Part shown: positions 46,185-60,263 of the stretch, one piece after another
Layout: each line of letters starts with the position of its first letter
Position numbering within the stretch: position 1 is the first letter of the stretch
From: Lentinula raphanica
Taxonomy: Eukaryota; Basidiomycota; Agaricomycetes; Agaricales; Omphalotaceae
Length of the DNA: 64,000 nt
Direction: 5' to 3'
Assembly (NCBI GenBank): GCA_027919835.1
Contig: JANVFP010000013.1
Coordinates: 434,001 to 498,000 of the forward strand
Notes under the pieces: generated by a model
Told to the model about the DNA's origin: nothing
Database searches by the model: none
Seen by the model: only the letters and a program-made list of their open reading frames with translations
Translations under genes and position numbers: made by a program

Positions 46185-48003
46185 CTAGAGACAATTACAC
46201 CGTTTCGGATCGTGGCCTCTGAGAAAAGCAATCAAACGTCTAGGATTGAACAGTGTGGTCATACATACTCGAACCATTGGGCTTTGGCATTGCTCGACTG
46301 CGTTTTGAATACGTTGAAGCACGTATCCTATGTTGGGTGTGCGTGCGCGATTTGCATCAATGAGTGAGATGATTTCAGCATCAACAATCGCTTGCGCATT
46401 CTCATGACTACGGTCGGCGACGTTCATAGAAAAATCAATGAAGACATTGATAGGATCCAAGTGTAGGTCTCGCGCCGTGACCGTTTTGCAGAATGTGATT
46501 GCTGTTGGCATAGGTTCTATCTCTAGGCGACTGTAGATCGAGAGATAATGGCCTTCAGACATTGTAACCAAGCCTACTTGTATAAATTCGACTTGCCACA
46601 GAGGATGTATGATTCGATAGAAAAAATCCAATTTTTTGTGGTAAGGCAGCAGCGTCAGGACAATCTCGAGTGTACGTTGAAGATCCTGTCTTCCAATTGC
46701 GATTATTTGAACGAGACATAACATGGACAGTCCAGTGTAGCGAATGTCGTCACTGTCCATAGAGTCATGATTGGCATTACAGCAATGTTAGAGAGATGGA
46801 AAGAGTTCAAAAACTACACTCACCAAAATACCAGCAAATCAAACACCAAGTCAAACATATCTGCTGAATCACAGCCGGACAAAACCTCTGGCATGCCCAT
46901 GATAACAGCAATCTCGGAAAGTCGTTCTATTATCGCGGTCGATGCACTAATCTGCCACAAGATCTTTCGATCGTTCGGAGCTCTATGGGTCATTTTGCTG
47001 GAAGAGTGCCCCAGTGGTATACTAGGAACGTCACTTCTCGGCCATACCAAATCTAGTCTTTGGGGTGCACATTCTATATCCCAGTCTCGTTGACAGGTCA
47101 TAAGAACCCCAATGGCATGTTCCACTTTCGTCACAACGCCGGGGGCAAGAGCGCAGTGTTCGCATACAGAGCTCAAGGCATCGAGGATGCCAGACTCAAT
47201 GACTGCCCTACATGAGTTTTCGTGTTCTTGTGCAAGGCGTGAAATGAATTCGATGAAGGGTAATACTTCGTGCGTTTCAGAGGGAAGCAGGGAAGAGCGA
47301 TATTCAGCTATCAGTTCCAATCGCGCTTTTGTATCCGCGTCCACTGCGGGTGCGGTCGTATTCTGGTCCGTATACCTTTCATTGTATTAGTAGAAGTCGA
47401 ACAAGGCAGGGAGTAAAAAGTATCGCACCACAAGAGAGGGATACAAGGAAACATTTCGGACAGAAAGACAATGATCTCCTCCTGAGGCCATTTCGCAACG
47501 CAGAGTAGAAGTTGATGAGTTTCCCGACTGCCAATTTGCATCATGATCATTCTGAGAGCCTTCTGACGGACTTTGGTGTCGTAGAAATCAAGTCTACGAG
47601 TCAGAAATTATCATACCTGATCAACATAACAAGTGCAGCTGGGTTTTACTCTCGTACAGGCTTACCGTGACAGCTCTAGGAGATCGTCATATATCTTTTC
47701 CAATTGCTCTCCAGTTGTATAATTCTTGGACGAGGACGAAGTTGGCGAAGTCAAACCAGGTAAGATCGCATTGATCTTTGCTAATCTCCATCTTACTATG
47801 AGCTTCTCAACGCCGCGAAGACTAGCTTCTCCTAAACTTTTGATTGCCCTGCCAGATAAAGTTCCTGGTCCCCAGACAGTCGTCGCAGAGCTTTCGGTTT
47901 CGGTGGTGCTGTAAGTAGTTGTGCTGATTTGGTCGCTGTCTACTAGTCGGACCCCTTCGTCTGGAATTCTGGTAAATCGAGGCGGTAACCGGAGTGAACT
48001 CAT
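46185..48003 (-). CDS. helical-repeat (armadillo-like) protein of unknown function
   Basis: Starts MSSLRLPPRFTRIPDEGVRL with a Ser/Thr-rich N-terminus, then several predicted helical pairs: KALRMIMMQIGSRETHQLLL, EVLPFIEFISRLAQEHENSC, AVIESGILDALSSVCEHCAL, IRYTGLSMLCLVQIIAIGRQ and NAQAIVDAEIISLIDANRAR. This resembles armadillo/HEAT-type surfaces rather than an enzyme. Three or four short introns. The protein ends RGHDPKRCNCL. I do not recognise an orthologue. The convergent neighbour is the Cdc24-like gene with 306 bp between stops; the divergent neighbour is far (527 bp). Confidence 0.65.
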
Positions 48004-48530
48004 GAAGGGAACGAAGGAAGAAGAGAAAGTTCCAAAGTATCACTGATACATGATGCGACTTTGTCAAAAGTCAAAACTGGTCACACTCACAGGTAATTCA
48101 ATTCCGGGTTTACACTAAGTAGACTCAGCGCTGCCTTTGGGCGGCAGAACTTTTGCTTGATGTTCGAGGATGTGATACAGATGAAGCTTCATCGATGAAG
48201 GTTGAGACAGGCAGCAACTGTTAAACGTTAACGTTAAACGTTAAAAAGTGACAGACGGAGGGACCTGCATCAAAATTTGTGATGAAGAGGATGAAGGTAT
48301 AAAAAGGTATTTGATTTCGTGAACGTCCTGAGCGCTTACTAGATGTTCGTACTGGAACCCGATAGTCCTTGTCAAGCAGAGGGAGCAAGGGGATACACGC
48401 ATCAAAGATGACAAAGAAAACGTTTTCATTGAGGGAAAAGAGAGCACAGTTCAAAGCAATAATGCTGCAACATGAGACATTTTATCCCCAAATTGTTTTA
48501 CTCTAATCTTCGAGGCTGGAATAAAGGTAT
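48004..48530. other. spacer with AACGTTAACGTT palindrome
   Basis: 527 bp with no supported exon. Around 48219-48244 the sequence GTTAAACGTTAACGTTAAAC is built on a perfect AACGTTAACGTT palindrome with flanking direct repeats; it lies upstream of the helical-repeat gene. Minus-strand frames at 48221-48454 are not convincing. Confidence 0.4.
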
Positions 48531-50686
<2,156 letters not shown>

Positions 50687-50847
50687 GAAATGTGATGGAA
50701 GGAGAGAAAGGACGAAGAGGACGAAATGAACGTTCGTTTCTCAGGACTCTCAATTCCGGAATGGACCGTAATCGTGGGAATTATAAGAAATTTGTCAGCA
50801 GCTACCGAGCGCTTGAAGTTGCTGCCAGAATTTCTTTCCAGCGGTCA
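50687..50847. promoter_or_regulatory. 161-bp shared divergent promoter, ATP1/bL21
   Basis: Two nuclear genes for mitochondrial proteins start head-to-head here. Placing bL21 at its spliced ATG (50848) leaves 161 bp; an upstream ATG at 50726 would leave 39 bp. No TATA box is evident. Co-regulation is inference. Confidence 0.45.
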
Positions 50848-51367
50848 ATGTCCAGTCTATTTAGACAGTGTAAGTGGTATATCTCTTCTGCTCGCTGTGG
50901 ATGTTCAAGCCTCTCTTTCAGTTCGGCCGCTATGCAGCAAAACATTTTGTAGGAGTATACACGCTGCAGCACCGGACACAACCGCCTCAGCGCTCGACCT
51001 CATTCGTTCTCAGCCTTCCCAATATGTCGTAGCCTCTGTGGTCGGGACAAAATACGTCCTTGCACCTCGAGATATCCTGACGATACCGCGTCTTCGCGAC
51101 GTCAAAGTCGGAGATGTCCTAGCGCTCGACGAAATCCACGAACTAGGCTCACGAGAGTACACTTTACGCGGGAATCCCACCATACCACCTACAAAGGTCA
51201 AGGTGGAGGCAACAGTTGTGGAACATACCAAGGGGGCGATGGAGTTTATATTTAAGAAGAAACGGAGAAAGGGTTACCAAAAGACCAAGAAGCATAAGCA
51301 GACGTACACCAGACTGAGGATTGGAGACATAGAAATTCCTTCACCTTCTGTACAATCTGTGATATGA
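50848..51367 (+). CDS. mitochondrial large ribosomal subunit protein bL21m
   Basis: Exons 50848-50869 and 50922-51367 joined by a GTAAGT...CAG intron (52 bp) give MSSLFRQFRPLCSKTFCRSI, an Arg-rich mitochondrial presequence, and 155 residues in all. The body is L21: YVVASVVGTKYVLAPRDIL, VKVGDVLALDEIHELGSREY, KVKVEATVVEHTKGAMEFIF and the basic signature KKKRRKGYQKTKKHKQTYTR followed by LRIGDIEI. bL21 contacts 23S-type rRNA in the large subunit. Reading through the intron would need the ATG at 50726 and a longer, less leader-like N-terminus, so the spliced form is preferred. Confidence 0.88.
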
Positions 51368-51586
51368 TGTTGCTTTTATCCTACAGTGATGAGGATCTTT
51401 TAGTCTCAGTCGTCGCAGAATTTTTGACTTTGCATCTCGTGTCTCTAAAGTAGCCCGAAGCCTCCTGAACTTGAAGGAATCTCAAGAGCGGAATTGAGTT
51501 CCGCTTGTGGCTGTGTTCTGGGCGCTCACTTGACCGCTACCGTCATCTTCAGCTTGCAGTCTGAGTGAACACTTTTTCATTCCAAC

Positions 51587-54500
51587 ATGAACGTCTGGGT
51601 AAGGATTCAAAAGGATGTATTCTCTTGATACCAAACTCAATACAATGCCTAGACTGAACACAGAAATCCGGAAGGACGTACCTACTGGTTTAATACTGGG
51701 ACTAGAGAAAGTGTTTGGGAAAAACCAGATGGTGAATGCCTTACAATTTCACACATAACGTTCCTTACCAATCACGCATCCTCAGAGCTCAAATCCCCCT
51801 TCGAGGTAGACATAACTGTCCATAACTCGTGCCTTTCATCACACTCATCGATCCGTACTCAAGCGTGCTTTGAATCAAACCAAGTGGAAGGAATATTTCT
51901 CTGGTGGCCGGAAATATTATTACAACGTGCGTGCCGCACACTAAACATTATCATGTCGCGCATCTCACTCGTCTTCAATAGACTGAGACGAAGGAATCAA
52001 AATGGGACATGCCTGATGAACTCCTACTAGTCCTTGAGAAAGTAGAGAAGGAAAAAGCCCCTCCTCTTGCGTCCGTTCAAATTCATCATTTTTCTAAATC
52101 ACATTCTCATCCTGTTGCAGAGCCGTTCCAGGTGCCATCACAGCTCCCGGTTTCATTCCAGTGGGTAGTGCCACCCCCGCCTCCGCGTCTTCAGAGATAG
52201 CGACCAATGGAGTAGTCGGAGCCCACACCGGTGCTCTCCCTCTTGCCTCGGCAACTGTACTTCCAGCTCGTCCCAACATGCCCGAAGACCCAGTCATTCC
52301 TCATAACGGTTTTGCCACCATCGAAGAAGGAGAAAAGGCCTTCACTCACCTGTTACGAAAGGCTGGTGTAGATCCAAGTTGGACCTGGGATCAGACTATG
52401 CGTGCTATCATAACGGATCCACTGTATAAGGCACTAAATACTTTGGCAGAAAAGAAGGCTGTTTTTGAAAAAGTATGTCCCTTCTTGCATTTGATGAGCG
52501 TACTTAACAAATCATCCTCTGGCTTTCTAGTACACAACCAATTTAAAAGTCAAAGAACAAGAGGAAAAAGAAGCTAGATTAGCCAAGCTGCGTCCTGCCA
52601 TCCGGAACATGCTCAAAGGAAACCCAAACGTGTTTCATTATTCTACTTTCAACACTGCAGATAAGCTGTTCTCTCAACACCCCATCTGGCAGCAAGCCAA
52701 GATTGAGTCTGAGCGTAAGCTGATATTTGAAGAGTACGTTGCCGAATTGAAACAGCGCGAAGTGGTGCGTGATTTCTTCCACCTTTGTAGAGACATCCCT
52801 GGCTGATCCAGTACGCGATCTTGCCACTTTGACAGCAAGAAAGTCGTGCAGCACGTTCTCGGAGTGTCGCTAAGGTTGTCAATTTATTCAAGCAGCTCGA
52901 TGTTGATGTCCTCACTCGATGGAGACAAGCTCATAACCTCATCCTCGAATCCGATGAATGGAACTCTGATCCTGAACTGAGGAAGCTACCGACTCTGGAT
53001 ATTCTCCTAGCTTTCGAGGATTACAGTCGGGTTCGGGAAAGAGAGTACGAGGAACAGACGCGACGGGCTCAGGTCGAGAAGACTAGGAAGGAAAGGAAGG
53101 CCAGAGAGGCATTCAAGGTGCGCCTGCTGTTCTTTCGTAGCCTTGCGTATGTTTCAAATCTTTTATTATCTGTTTGTAGGAATTACTCCAATCTCTCGTT
53201 GCATCTGGCGACATCAAGGCACGAAGTAAATGGAAGAACGTTTATCCTAAGTTCAAGGATGACGACCGGTACATTAATATGCTCGGCAACCCAGGGTCGA
53301 ACCAAATCGAGCTTTTCTGGGATGTCGTAGATGCTCTAGATCAAAAACTCGATGCCAAAATTGCTGTCGTCACCAATGCAATAGCAAAGATGGATGGCCC
53401 ATCGAAGGCTGAAAGCAAAGAAGAAAACGGTGCACAAGAAAACTCTGGTTTCAGTGTCACTCCTACTACGACTGAAGAGGAATTTCTCAACGTCATCAAG
53501 GCCACGAAAGATGAAGACGTGAAGAGCATGACTGAGGAGGAACTACACTTGATATTTAGCACAGTAAGTGCCCAATATTTTTCTTCCGGCTGTGTGTTGA
53601 GTCTGATTTTGGTCCGTAGTTGCACGACGCCGCCGTCAAAAGGCAAGCCGATGAAAAACGTCGGGCTGAGAGAAAGCAGAGACACCTTCAAGAAGATCTG
53701 CGTTATGCTCTTAGGAAACTTCCAGAGCCAATTGATCTCAATCTCTCTTATGAAGAGGTGTGTCGATCACTTGATAATCGTCTTCTGCCTCTGCTCATCT
53801 CGAATTCTACAGGCTGTCCCTCTCATGGAAAACTTGACTGAGTTTCAAGCTATTGACGGCGAAGAAAACAGACGAGCTGCTTTCGCCAAATTCGTGAAGA
53901 GACAAAAAGTAAGACCTTCGAACTACTAACAGACGTCATCGAACTCATCGTCATAACAGGAACGGTTGCGTGAAGCTGCTGGCTCTGAAGACGGTGGCTC
54001 AACCACAAGTCGAAAACGCAAAGAACCGTCTCGTCCCGAACACAGTCACGAGAGAGAACGAGGAGACCGGGAAAGACGCGATCGTGATCGTGACCGTGAA
54101 CGGGAGCGCGACCGCGACCGCGAGTCCTCTTACCGCGAACGTGAACGTGAACGCGGTAGAGACTATGATTCCCGTACCTCCCGTCACTACAGGCACGATG
54201 ATTACGATCGCGACCGTCGATCCTCGAAGGATTATGATCGCGACTACAGATCTTCCAAGCACCATGAGAAGGATGACCGCAGACGCGAACGCGAGAGAGG
54301 TGCTAGTAGGAGATCTGAGTATCAATCTAGAGACTGGGACGATAGGCGAGAGGAACGAGAAAAGAGCGTGTCCTCTTCGACGTACAGAGACCGAGATGAA
54401 CCACCCAAATCGGAGAAACGAGAGTTGGACGAGTTGCCTCTTGATGATAGAGCCGAAAAGGTTCGTTGATGGTTTTGAGTATTCATGAGCGGCTCGCTGA

Positions 54501-54595
54501 CTATGAATTTATAGCGACCTCGGTACAGTGAACCTGCCCCTACGCCCTCAGGCGCTTCTGCGAGGGAGGATACACCTGAGGAAGGCGAGATCTGA
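51587..54595 (+). CDS. PRP40: U1 snRNP-associated splicing factor Prp40 (WW and FF domains)
   Basis: Exon 1 encodes only MNVW; the next gives the first WW domain ([27 protein letters not shown]) and the second follows ([30 protein letters not shown]). FF domains begin at [20 protein letters not shown] ... [18 protein letters not shown], then [29 protein letters not shown]-like ([20 protein letters not shown]), and later [22 protein letters not shown] domains bind Pro-rich partners such as the branch-point protein; FF domains bind Luc7 and polymerase II tail. The C-terminal part is a long Arg/Asp/Glu/Ser-rich tract ([10 protein letters not shown] type) followed by Pro-rich [10 protein letters not shown]. 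About 10 introns. The RE/RD tail is longer than in yeast Prp40. Confidence 0.92.
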
Positions 54596-55021
54596 ATATG
54601 TACATACTAATTGTGCATGAATATATGAACAAGATTTTTCGTGCGGTTTTCTTTGGTAGTTTTGGACATGTACAGGTGAACTATGTCTGCTTGACGGGGG
54701 GTTTGATTATTTTGGGTTGAGGAAGATACTGATGGGTGGTTAGCTTGAACCATCGGCTGATATACACACTGCCTATGATATTGACGTGGCACGCAGGACT
54801 CAGGAGTCCTTTACAAGATGTGATGCGTCTAAAAGCTTATCATAGCGTCCAATGCCCTTTATCTTATCCTATCTTATCGCGGGAGAATTTGTCGCTTATC
54901 AAATGCGGGGTAATGTGAACTGCAAACTTTACTTAATACAAGTTAATACACGTCTCTTCAGCTTAAGCGTCCATCTCTGATTCTCTGATTCTTATTTCTT
55001 GCTGCACAGCCCATACTAACC
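54596..55021. other. spacer upstream of TMEM14 gene
   Basis: 426 bp with no supported exon. Plus-strand frame 54736-54918 is not convincing. The final part is the leader of the small membrane protein gene. Confidence 0.4.
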
Positions 55022-55508
55022 ATGGTACGTACGCCTTGCATCATGTTTAGCTTGGAATATGAGGTGAACTGAGAGATAGTCTGCGTATCCTTCTTATACG
55101 ATGGGAGGCTTGTGCACGGTCGGAGGAATCACAGGATTTGTCAGAACACGCTCGATTCCTTCTCTGGTCGCCGGGGTAGGGTGAGCTTTCATGTAGTTCG
55201 TGGTGCTTTCAATGGTGCGGAGGCTGATCTTTTGACAGAGTTGGTGCACTTTACTTGTACAGTGCCGATAACATTCGCAAAGGTGCAAACAATGGACTAG
55301 AAGGTGCATTAGGTTTGTACTACGAAATCTGTCTCTCTTGTCTTTGGCTACTTATGCTCATTCATCCTATCATACAGGTGCATCTGCTCTACTATTGCTT
55401 TCGTCTCTTCCCCGAGTGAGAAAAGGACCTATTCCTGCCCTTCTCACCGTGACTTCAGCTGCGTCCTTATTCTATTATGGGAATGTCATATACAAAGTTG
55501 GTGCTTGA
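55022..55508 (+). CDS. TMEM14-family small membrane protein
   Basis: Four short exons: 55022-55024 (the ATG alone), 55080-55180, 55239-55312 and 55378-55508, all joined in frame by introns of 55-65 bp, giving 102 residues. The product reads MSAYPSYTMGGLCTVGGITG, then SIPSLVAGVGVGALYLYSAD, GANNGLEGALGASALLLLSS and PIPALLTVTSAASLFYYGNV, ending KVGA. This is the TMEM14 (UPF0136) pattern: about four short hydrophobic helices with conserved Gly and a basic loop (RVRKG). Animal members sit in the mitochondrial inner membrane and one is linked to porphyrin export; fungal function is not known. The gene is easily missed because no exon is longer than 131 bp. Confidence 0.85.
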
Positions 55509-56141
55509 TTGATTCCATAAAACTGTCGTTCTGTTTGTACTTCGATGTTTCATACCCCCACTCATTATGTATCCTATCTCATCTGCATCGTACTAACTGA
55601 TGGCGACCAGCCATAGCGATCAGGAACTCTCAGACTATCTACAATCACATTCCGAATGCCTTCAAATTCAACGGCTTGCACTGGCTCGTAAGCTGTGAGC
55701 GTGGTGATTAGGCTTGATTAGGGTGCTTGCAAGTTGCCTAGCCTTTGCCTACAACTTATCAGGGTCCAATCGTCGTGGCGGTACTAGAGGCGAAATTGGC
55801 GGCACTGAAGCATCAGCACAGGCCCATTGCGTCCAGCCGAAGCCCGGTCAAAACTCGAAAGTCTGAAGATGATTTTTCTAAGTCATGATGACCATAGGCT
55901 ATCATCGACATCACTCATAATTCCATCTAATCTTCAGTAGAAAATCCCATCCCGAGTGAACGTCCTCGTCTTATGTTGGTGGCACCGTGGCGGTAACATC
56001 CATTAAGTGTGCTGTGCGAGTCCGCGGAAGCGGTAGTGATAACAATCATATCGTGTTTCACCACCACCAATATCATCTGGGAACTCTCTCCAGCCTTTCC
56101 TTCGACAATATTTCTCTCTCAAATCTGGTCCTGATTCACCT
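55509..56141. other. intergenic spacer
   Basis: 633 bp with no supported exon or RNA gene. The right part is the leader of the glycoprotein gene starting at 56142. Confidence 0.4.
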
Positions 56142-57287
56142 ATGATTCTCCCTGCCCCCTTCTGCGACTTTCGTTGTCTTTTCCTTCTGTTTGCTACGAT
56201 CCCTTATGTCTCATGTATCCTTCAAAATATCACCGTATCTCATACGTCTTCCAGCATTACCTACAAGCCCAACTCGAGCGCATGGTTCTCCTCCGATAGT
56301 TCACTCGATTACTCCCAATCACATACCACAACTGACACAAAAGGAGCTTCGGCCAGCTTCACTTTCACAGGTGGGGTTTTCAAGGCCGAATTCTTTTTTC
56401 TCGACACCGATTAACATCCAAATTTTCCTTCATACCAGGTGTCGCAATTTACTACGCGGCTGCTTCATGGCCATACGCTGTCAGTGCAAATATCAGCCTC
56501 AACGGGGGCGCGGGCACGTTTGTGGACTTGCGTGACTATAACAGCGCTCAGTCAAACGGTGGCTCGGCGTCGGCAAGCGCGACAGTGCATTGGTATCGAA
56601 CGGGGTTGAAAAACACATCTCATAATGTTGTCGTATCGCTCGCCAATAATGCCACCTACGCCGTCTTGGACACACTCATGTACGTCCATATCTTTTTCGC
56701 AAAAGCCAACCTGGAAACTGACAATCTGCTTTGTGTAAAATAGCTACACCATCGATGACGGCGAAGACAGTTCAGATCACACTATTTGGCCAATCATCTT
56801 AGGATGTGTCCTAGGCGGCCTCGTTCTCATTGGTGCCATAGCCGGGTCTGTCTATGCATATCGTCGTCGACAAAAGAAGAACGCTCAACCGATATGGGAT
56901 GCGCCTATCCTAGAGAATTTAATGACGCCACTCGTAACCACCCAATCACTTGCCGAAACACACCCTCTCGTCTCCTCCGAGTATGACAACTCCCGGCATA
57001 CATTCTACCCTGCCCCCTCGCCTGGAATACAGTCAGAGAATAGGGAGTCGTCGTATGCAACGGAGCCGTCAGAACTTGGAAGATATTCTGAATACTCGAG
57101 GCTGTCGACATCGCAACAGTTTATGGAAGGAAGCAGCAGCAGCAGCAGTCGCTCCGGTTTGGGGTCGCGGACACCAACTGGAGCAGGTTACCCGAATGAA
57201 AAGAAGACGAACAGGCCAGACGTGGTTATGAATCCCGAAACAGAGGAACTTCCCCCACCCGCTTATAGCGAACACCATCAGTCATGA
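56142..57287 (+). CDS. single-pass membrane glycoprotein, paralogue of the 19789 gene
   Basis: Signal peptide at the start (LFLLFATIPYVSCILQ), an N-glycosylated ectodomain (NITV, NTSH, NATY) with GVAIYYAAASWPYAVSANIS, then a TM helix (WPIILGCVLGGLVLIGAIAG), basic YRRRQKK stop-transfer residues and a Ser/Pro-rich tail ending LPPPAYSEHHQS. A poly-Ser run corresponds to an AGC repeat at about 57130-57150. Introns include 56371-56438, placed just before GVAIYY, as in the 19789 gene. Together with the TM position and PPPxYxS-like tail this supports paralogy. The tail PPPAYS motif could bind WW domains. Function unknown. Confidence 0.78.
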
Positions 57288-57570
57288 TTCCGGATTGTTC
57301 ACTGCTCTTTTTCTCTACAGACTTTGGTATATCTAGCATTCATTACTAATTTATGTTGGACTAATGAGTATTCACATACTTACTGGAGCGATACGAATCG
57401 TCATACTTTTTTACTGTCAGGACACAAATCTAGCCTATGAAGGTGCTGTGAATATTCAAGAGAGTAGTGGTGTAACATACAGTAGCATATTTATTCGAGC
57501 AAGAAATATTTTACGAGCTGAATGTAAAAGCAGTAGAGCATTAACCTTGCCGTCCATCCCCCGACGCCTT

Positions 57571-57850
57571 GAATTGACCTTCATCCATAGCTCCCTTCGA
57601 CTGGAAGGACATTGTCCTTGCTGTTCACTCCACCGGAGGCTCTCTCAGCATCATCTCATCGTCGTGGTACTTGGCGCCTTCACCGTTGTCACATTCACCT
57701 TCATACATAGCTTCCTTCAACTTGAAGATACCTTGACCTTGCTGTCGCCGCCCGACACCGTCTCGGCATCATCCTCATCGTCGTAGTATTCGTCATCATC
57801 TTCATCGTCGTCAAATTCACCTTCATCCATAGCTTCCTTCAACTGAAAGG
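57571..57850. repeat. about 120-bp tandem repeat, nearly three partial units
   Basis: The motif TTCATCCATAGCTTCCTTCA occurs near 57580, 57700 and 57821 with spacing of 120-121 bp, and intervening sequence (TTGACCTTGCTGTC..., CATCATC...TCATCGTCGT) is similar between units. The rightmost unit is the acidic C-terminal exon of the DUF2408 gene (minus strand); the left units lie beyond its stop, so the acidic tail exon was duplicated and the copies are now non-coding. Confidence 0.65.
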
Positions 57851-59873
57851 TCATCAGTGAGTATAGCACGTCAATATCTTCAAAGGCCATAACATACCAT
57901 CTCAATCAACTCATGACACTCGTTCAGATGTGCCATGATCGTTCCTTGACCTTCTGGAATAGAACCGTCTTCACCGATGAATTTTCCGTCTTTCCTCCTT
58001 GATTCGATTTGGTGTAGAGCAAGTTGATACTAAGGGGAATGTGAAGAATTAGAGACGGTGTGATTCAGGTGAAGGAACATCGGTTAAACGTCGGACAGTC
58101 AGGGAACAGAAGCTCCTGGGTCGTCTTGGCTCAAAATATACGCACAGGATATAGATCGCGGGGGCTGAATAGGCCTCCGTATTTCAGAACTTCGTTCAAA
58201 CATTTCTTGACGGTAGAAAGTTTGTTTGCCTGAGTGACTGTGAATTAAACAAACCAGACCATTGAAAATAAATAAATCACTGACGATGGGAGTTAATTCC
58301 TCTGATACGGGTTCACTGGAAGACAGAAGTCGATATATCAAACCGTAACATCGCCGTAGCAAGTACAGCAACACCTGTGATATTCCAACATCAACATTAG
58401 AAGCCAGCCAAAGAGTACGAGGCTCTGGACCACTTCTCACTCACGTATTGCCCTGGAGGCCTATTTCCTTCCGCATCCAGGAACTTTCCATCGACTCTCA
58501 TCTTATCAATCTCCTGTAGACTGAGCGAGTAATTCCATAGGTCTGTCTCTCGCAACGTCCAACGGTGAGTGAGGACGAGACCTTCCAATTCAGCTCGTAT
58601 GTCCGAAAGTCGGTCGTAAATTGGTTTGAGAGAAGTTGGAACGTTTTTAGATTCCTCGTTTGCTTTGATCTCTTGAGCAATCTCGAAACACTCTTCCAGC
58701 AACGATGTACAGATTGCCTGGGAAGCTGGAACGATGCCCCCTGGACCCAAGAATTTACCGTCCACCCGAGTGCTAGAAATGAAGGAAATCAGAGGAGGGG
58801 GTACAAAGAAGGGTGGAAGGTTTAAGAGTAGGAGGTTGAGTGATGTAGCGAAGGATAAGTTGAAGCTTAAGTAAAGGAGTCACATTGCAGAGCGAAGAAA
58901 TATACTCAACGAGTCAATTTTTTTGAGCTCATCTTGCAGCGGTTTGAGATCGGCCTTGTGAGACCCTTCTTTAGCCGCAAGAGCGACTAGCTTCCTTCTT
59001 ATTGTCACAAGCTTCTCGTGCACTGGGACCAGTTCCACTGAGATCACGGACAGGGACTCTTCCAGCGAACGAACAATACTATCTATACAAACATTCAAAT
59101 CGCGAAGTCAGCGTATTGAGATGTTATTAGAATATGGTAGAGATCTAGAACAGAAAAAGCCACCAACCACATTTGTTCAATTGACGTTCCAGCAGTTTCA
59201 AGATAGCTTCCGGATGTTTTGACTCGTTGGCATCGCGCTGGAGGATTTGTCTGAGGTCTGATATTCGTCTTCGAAACGGTGCAAGGTCGGCTTCGTTATA
59301 AACCGCAGATTCGTTCATATGGTTCAGGATTTGCTATGAGTCATATCAGAATCCCCCCCTTAGATATGAATCAACCGAAGGACAGACCCGCATGGAGGCA
59401 ATTTGAGAATAAGTCGCTGGCGCGTCTTTTGTTCTGCCTATGGTGAGGTAGAAGAGCGAGAGCAAACTGAAGACATCGGCGAGGGTAGTATCCAGTCGAT
59501 TACTCTGAGAAGGAGAAGTAGAGTCGTCCCGCACGGCGTTCAGTTTCGTGACTGTTTCCTTCATCAGCACATTTGGCTTGATTATGCGAGGAGGCGAAAG
59601 TACCGGCCTTGTTTGACTACTGCCTGATATAACGAATTCACGTCGGATGGCTTGATGAATTCAGCACGGTTCTTCTTCAGAGCTGTTAGCCTGTTCCGGA
59701 TGCTTCAAAGCTGCATGTGAGGCATATTCGAGCTAATAGGATAGACGAGAACTTACTTGACTAATGCCTCGAGAATAGGAAGTTCTGCAATTCCGAAAGG
59801 TGATATATCAAAACGAGCTGAAGCTAGGTGCAAATAAGAGACTCTGACCTTCTTGGGGAACGGGAGAAGCCAT
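57717..59873 (-). CDS. DUF2408 (UPF0662/Cub1-like) cytosolic protein
   Basis: Starts MASPVPQEELPILEALVNIR and ends in a very acidic tail (EAMDEGEFDDDEDDDEYYDD ... KVKVSSS). Three copies of a family signature occur: RVDGKFLGPGGIVPASQ, MRVDGKFLDAEGNRPPGQ and KDGKFIGEDGSIPEGQG, together with helical pairs RNRLTALKKNRAEF, LRQILQRDANESKHPEAILK and SIVRSLEESLSVISVELVPV. This matches yeast Cub1 and fission yeast UPF0662, which are linked to proteasome or DNA-damage tolerance but without a known activity. The intron at about 59600-59665 (GTGAAT...CAAG) restores frame after PSD. Introns are many and short. Confidence 0.8.
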
Positions 59874-60263
59874 TTATGGAGGATTCACGAGTGAAAGCTC
59901 GGAGGAGATGAAGGAAGATAGTAAGAATGAACTTCCGAGATCACCACTAATAACTTATGGAGAGCGCTCGAGTTCCCACGCCTTGGAAAGCCAAGATTAC
60001 TTCTTTTCCATTTCCAACTCTTGTTGTTTCGAGGGTGAGTCTTTAGCGTAGGACAAAAAGCCTATCGATTGAGATTTGTTCTTGGCCGCCGTAAGAGAGC
60101 GTAAGAGATATAATTTGTCAAGAGAAAAGTGATAACTGGCGAAATTCGCTCTGAGCCCACGTGCACTCGAATCATGCATCAGTGCCTTCCGGGGACCGTC
60201 TCTTTCAAATTCTGACTTGTGAAACGACCACCAACTGCTTCATCGTCCTTCAAATCCATAGTC
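59874..60263. other. divergent spacer, DUF2408/tropomyosin
   Basis: 390 bp between divergent starts. A 60-codon minus-strand frame at 59997-60179 is not supported. No TATA element was assigned. Confidence 0.4.

Noticed and set aside
56371..56438. read-through extension of the first glycoprotein exon to a TAA at 56414
   Set aside because: The extension (GVFKAEFFFLDTD) is intronic; a GT-AG intron restores GVAIYY and matches the paralogue.
57364..57786. 140-codon plus-strand frame
   Set aside because: Runs through the 120-bp repeats antisense to the acidic tail; repetitive shadow.
59580..59670. frameshift in the DUF2408 gene
   Set aside because: The apparent break (DVNSLYQ to IIKPNV) is explained by a 65-bp intron GTGAAT...CAAG that joins PSD to PNVLMKE in frame.
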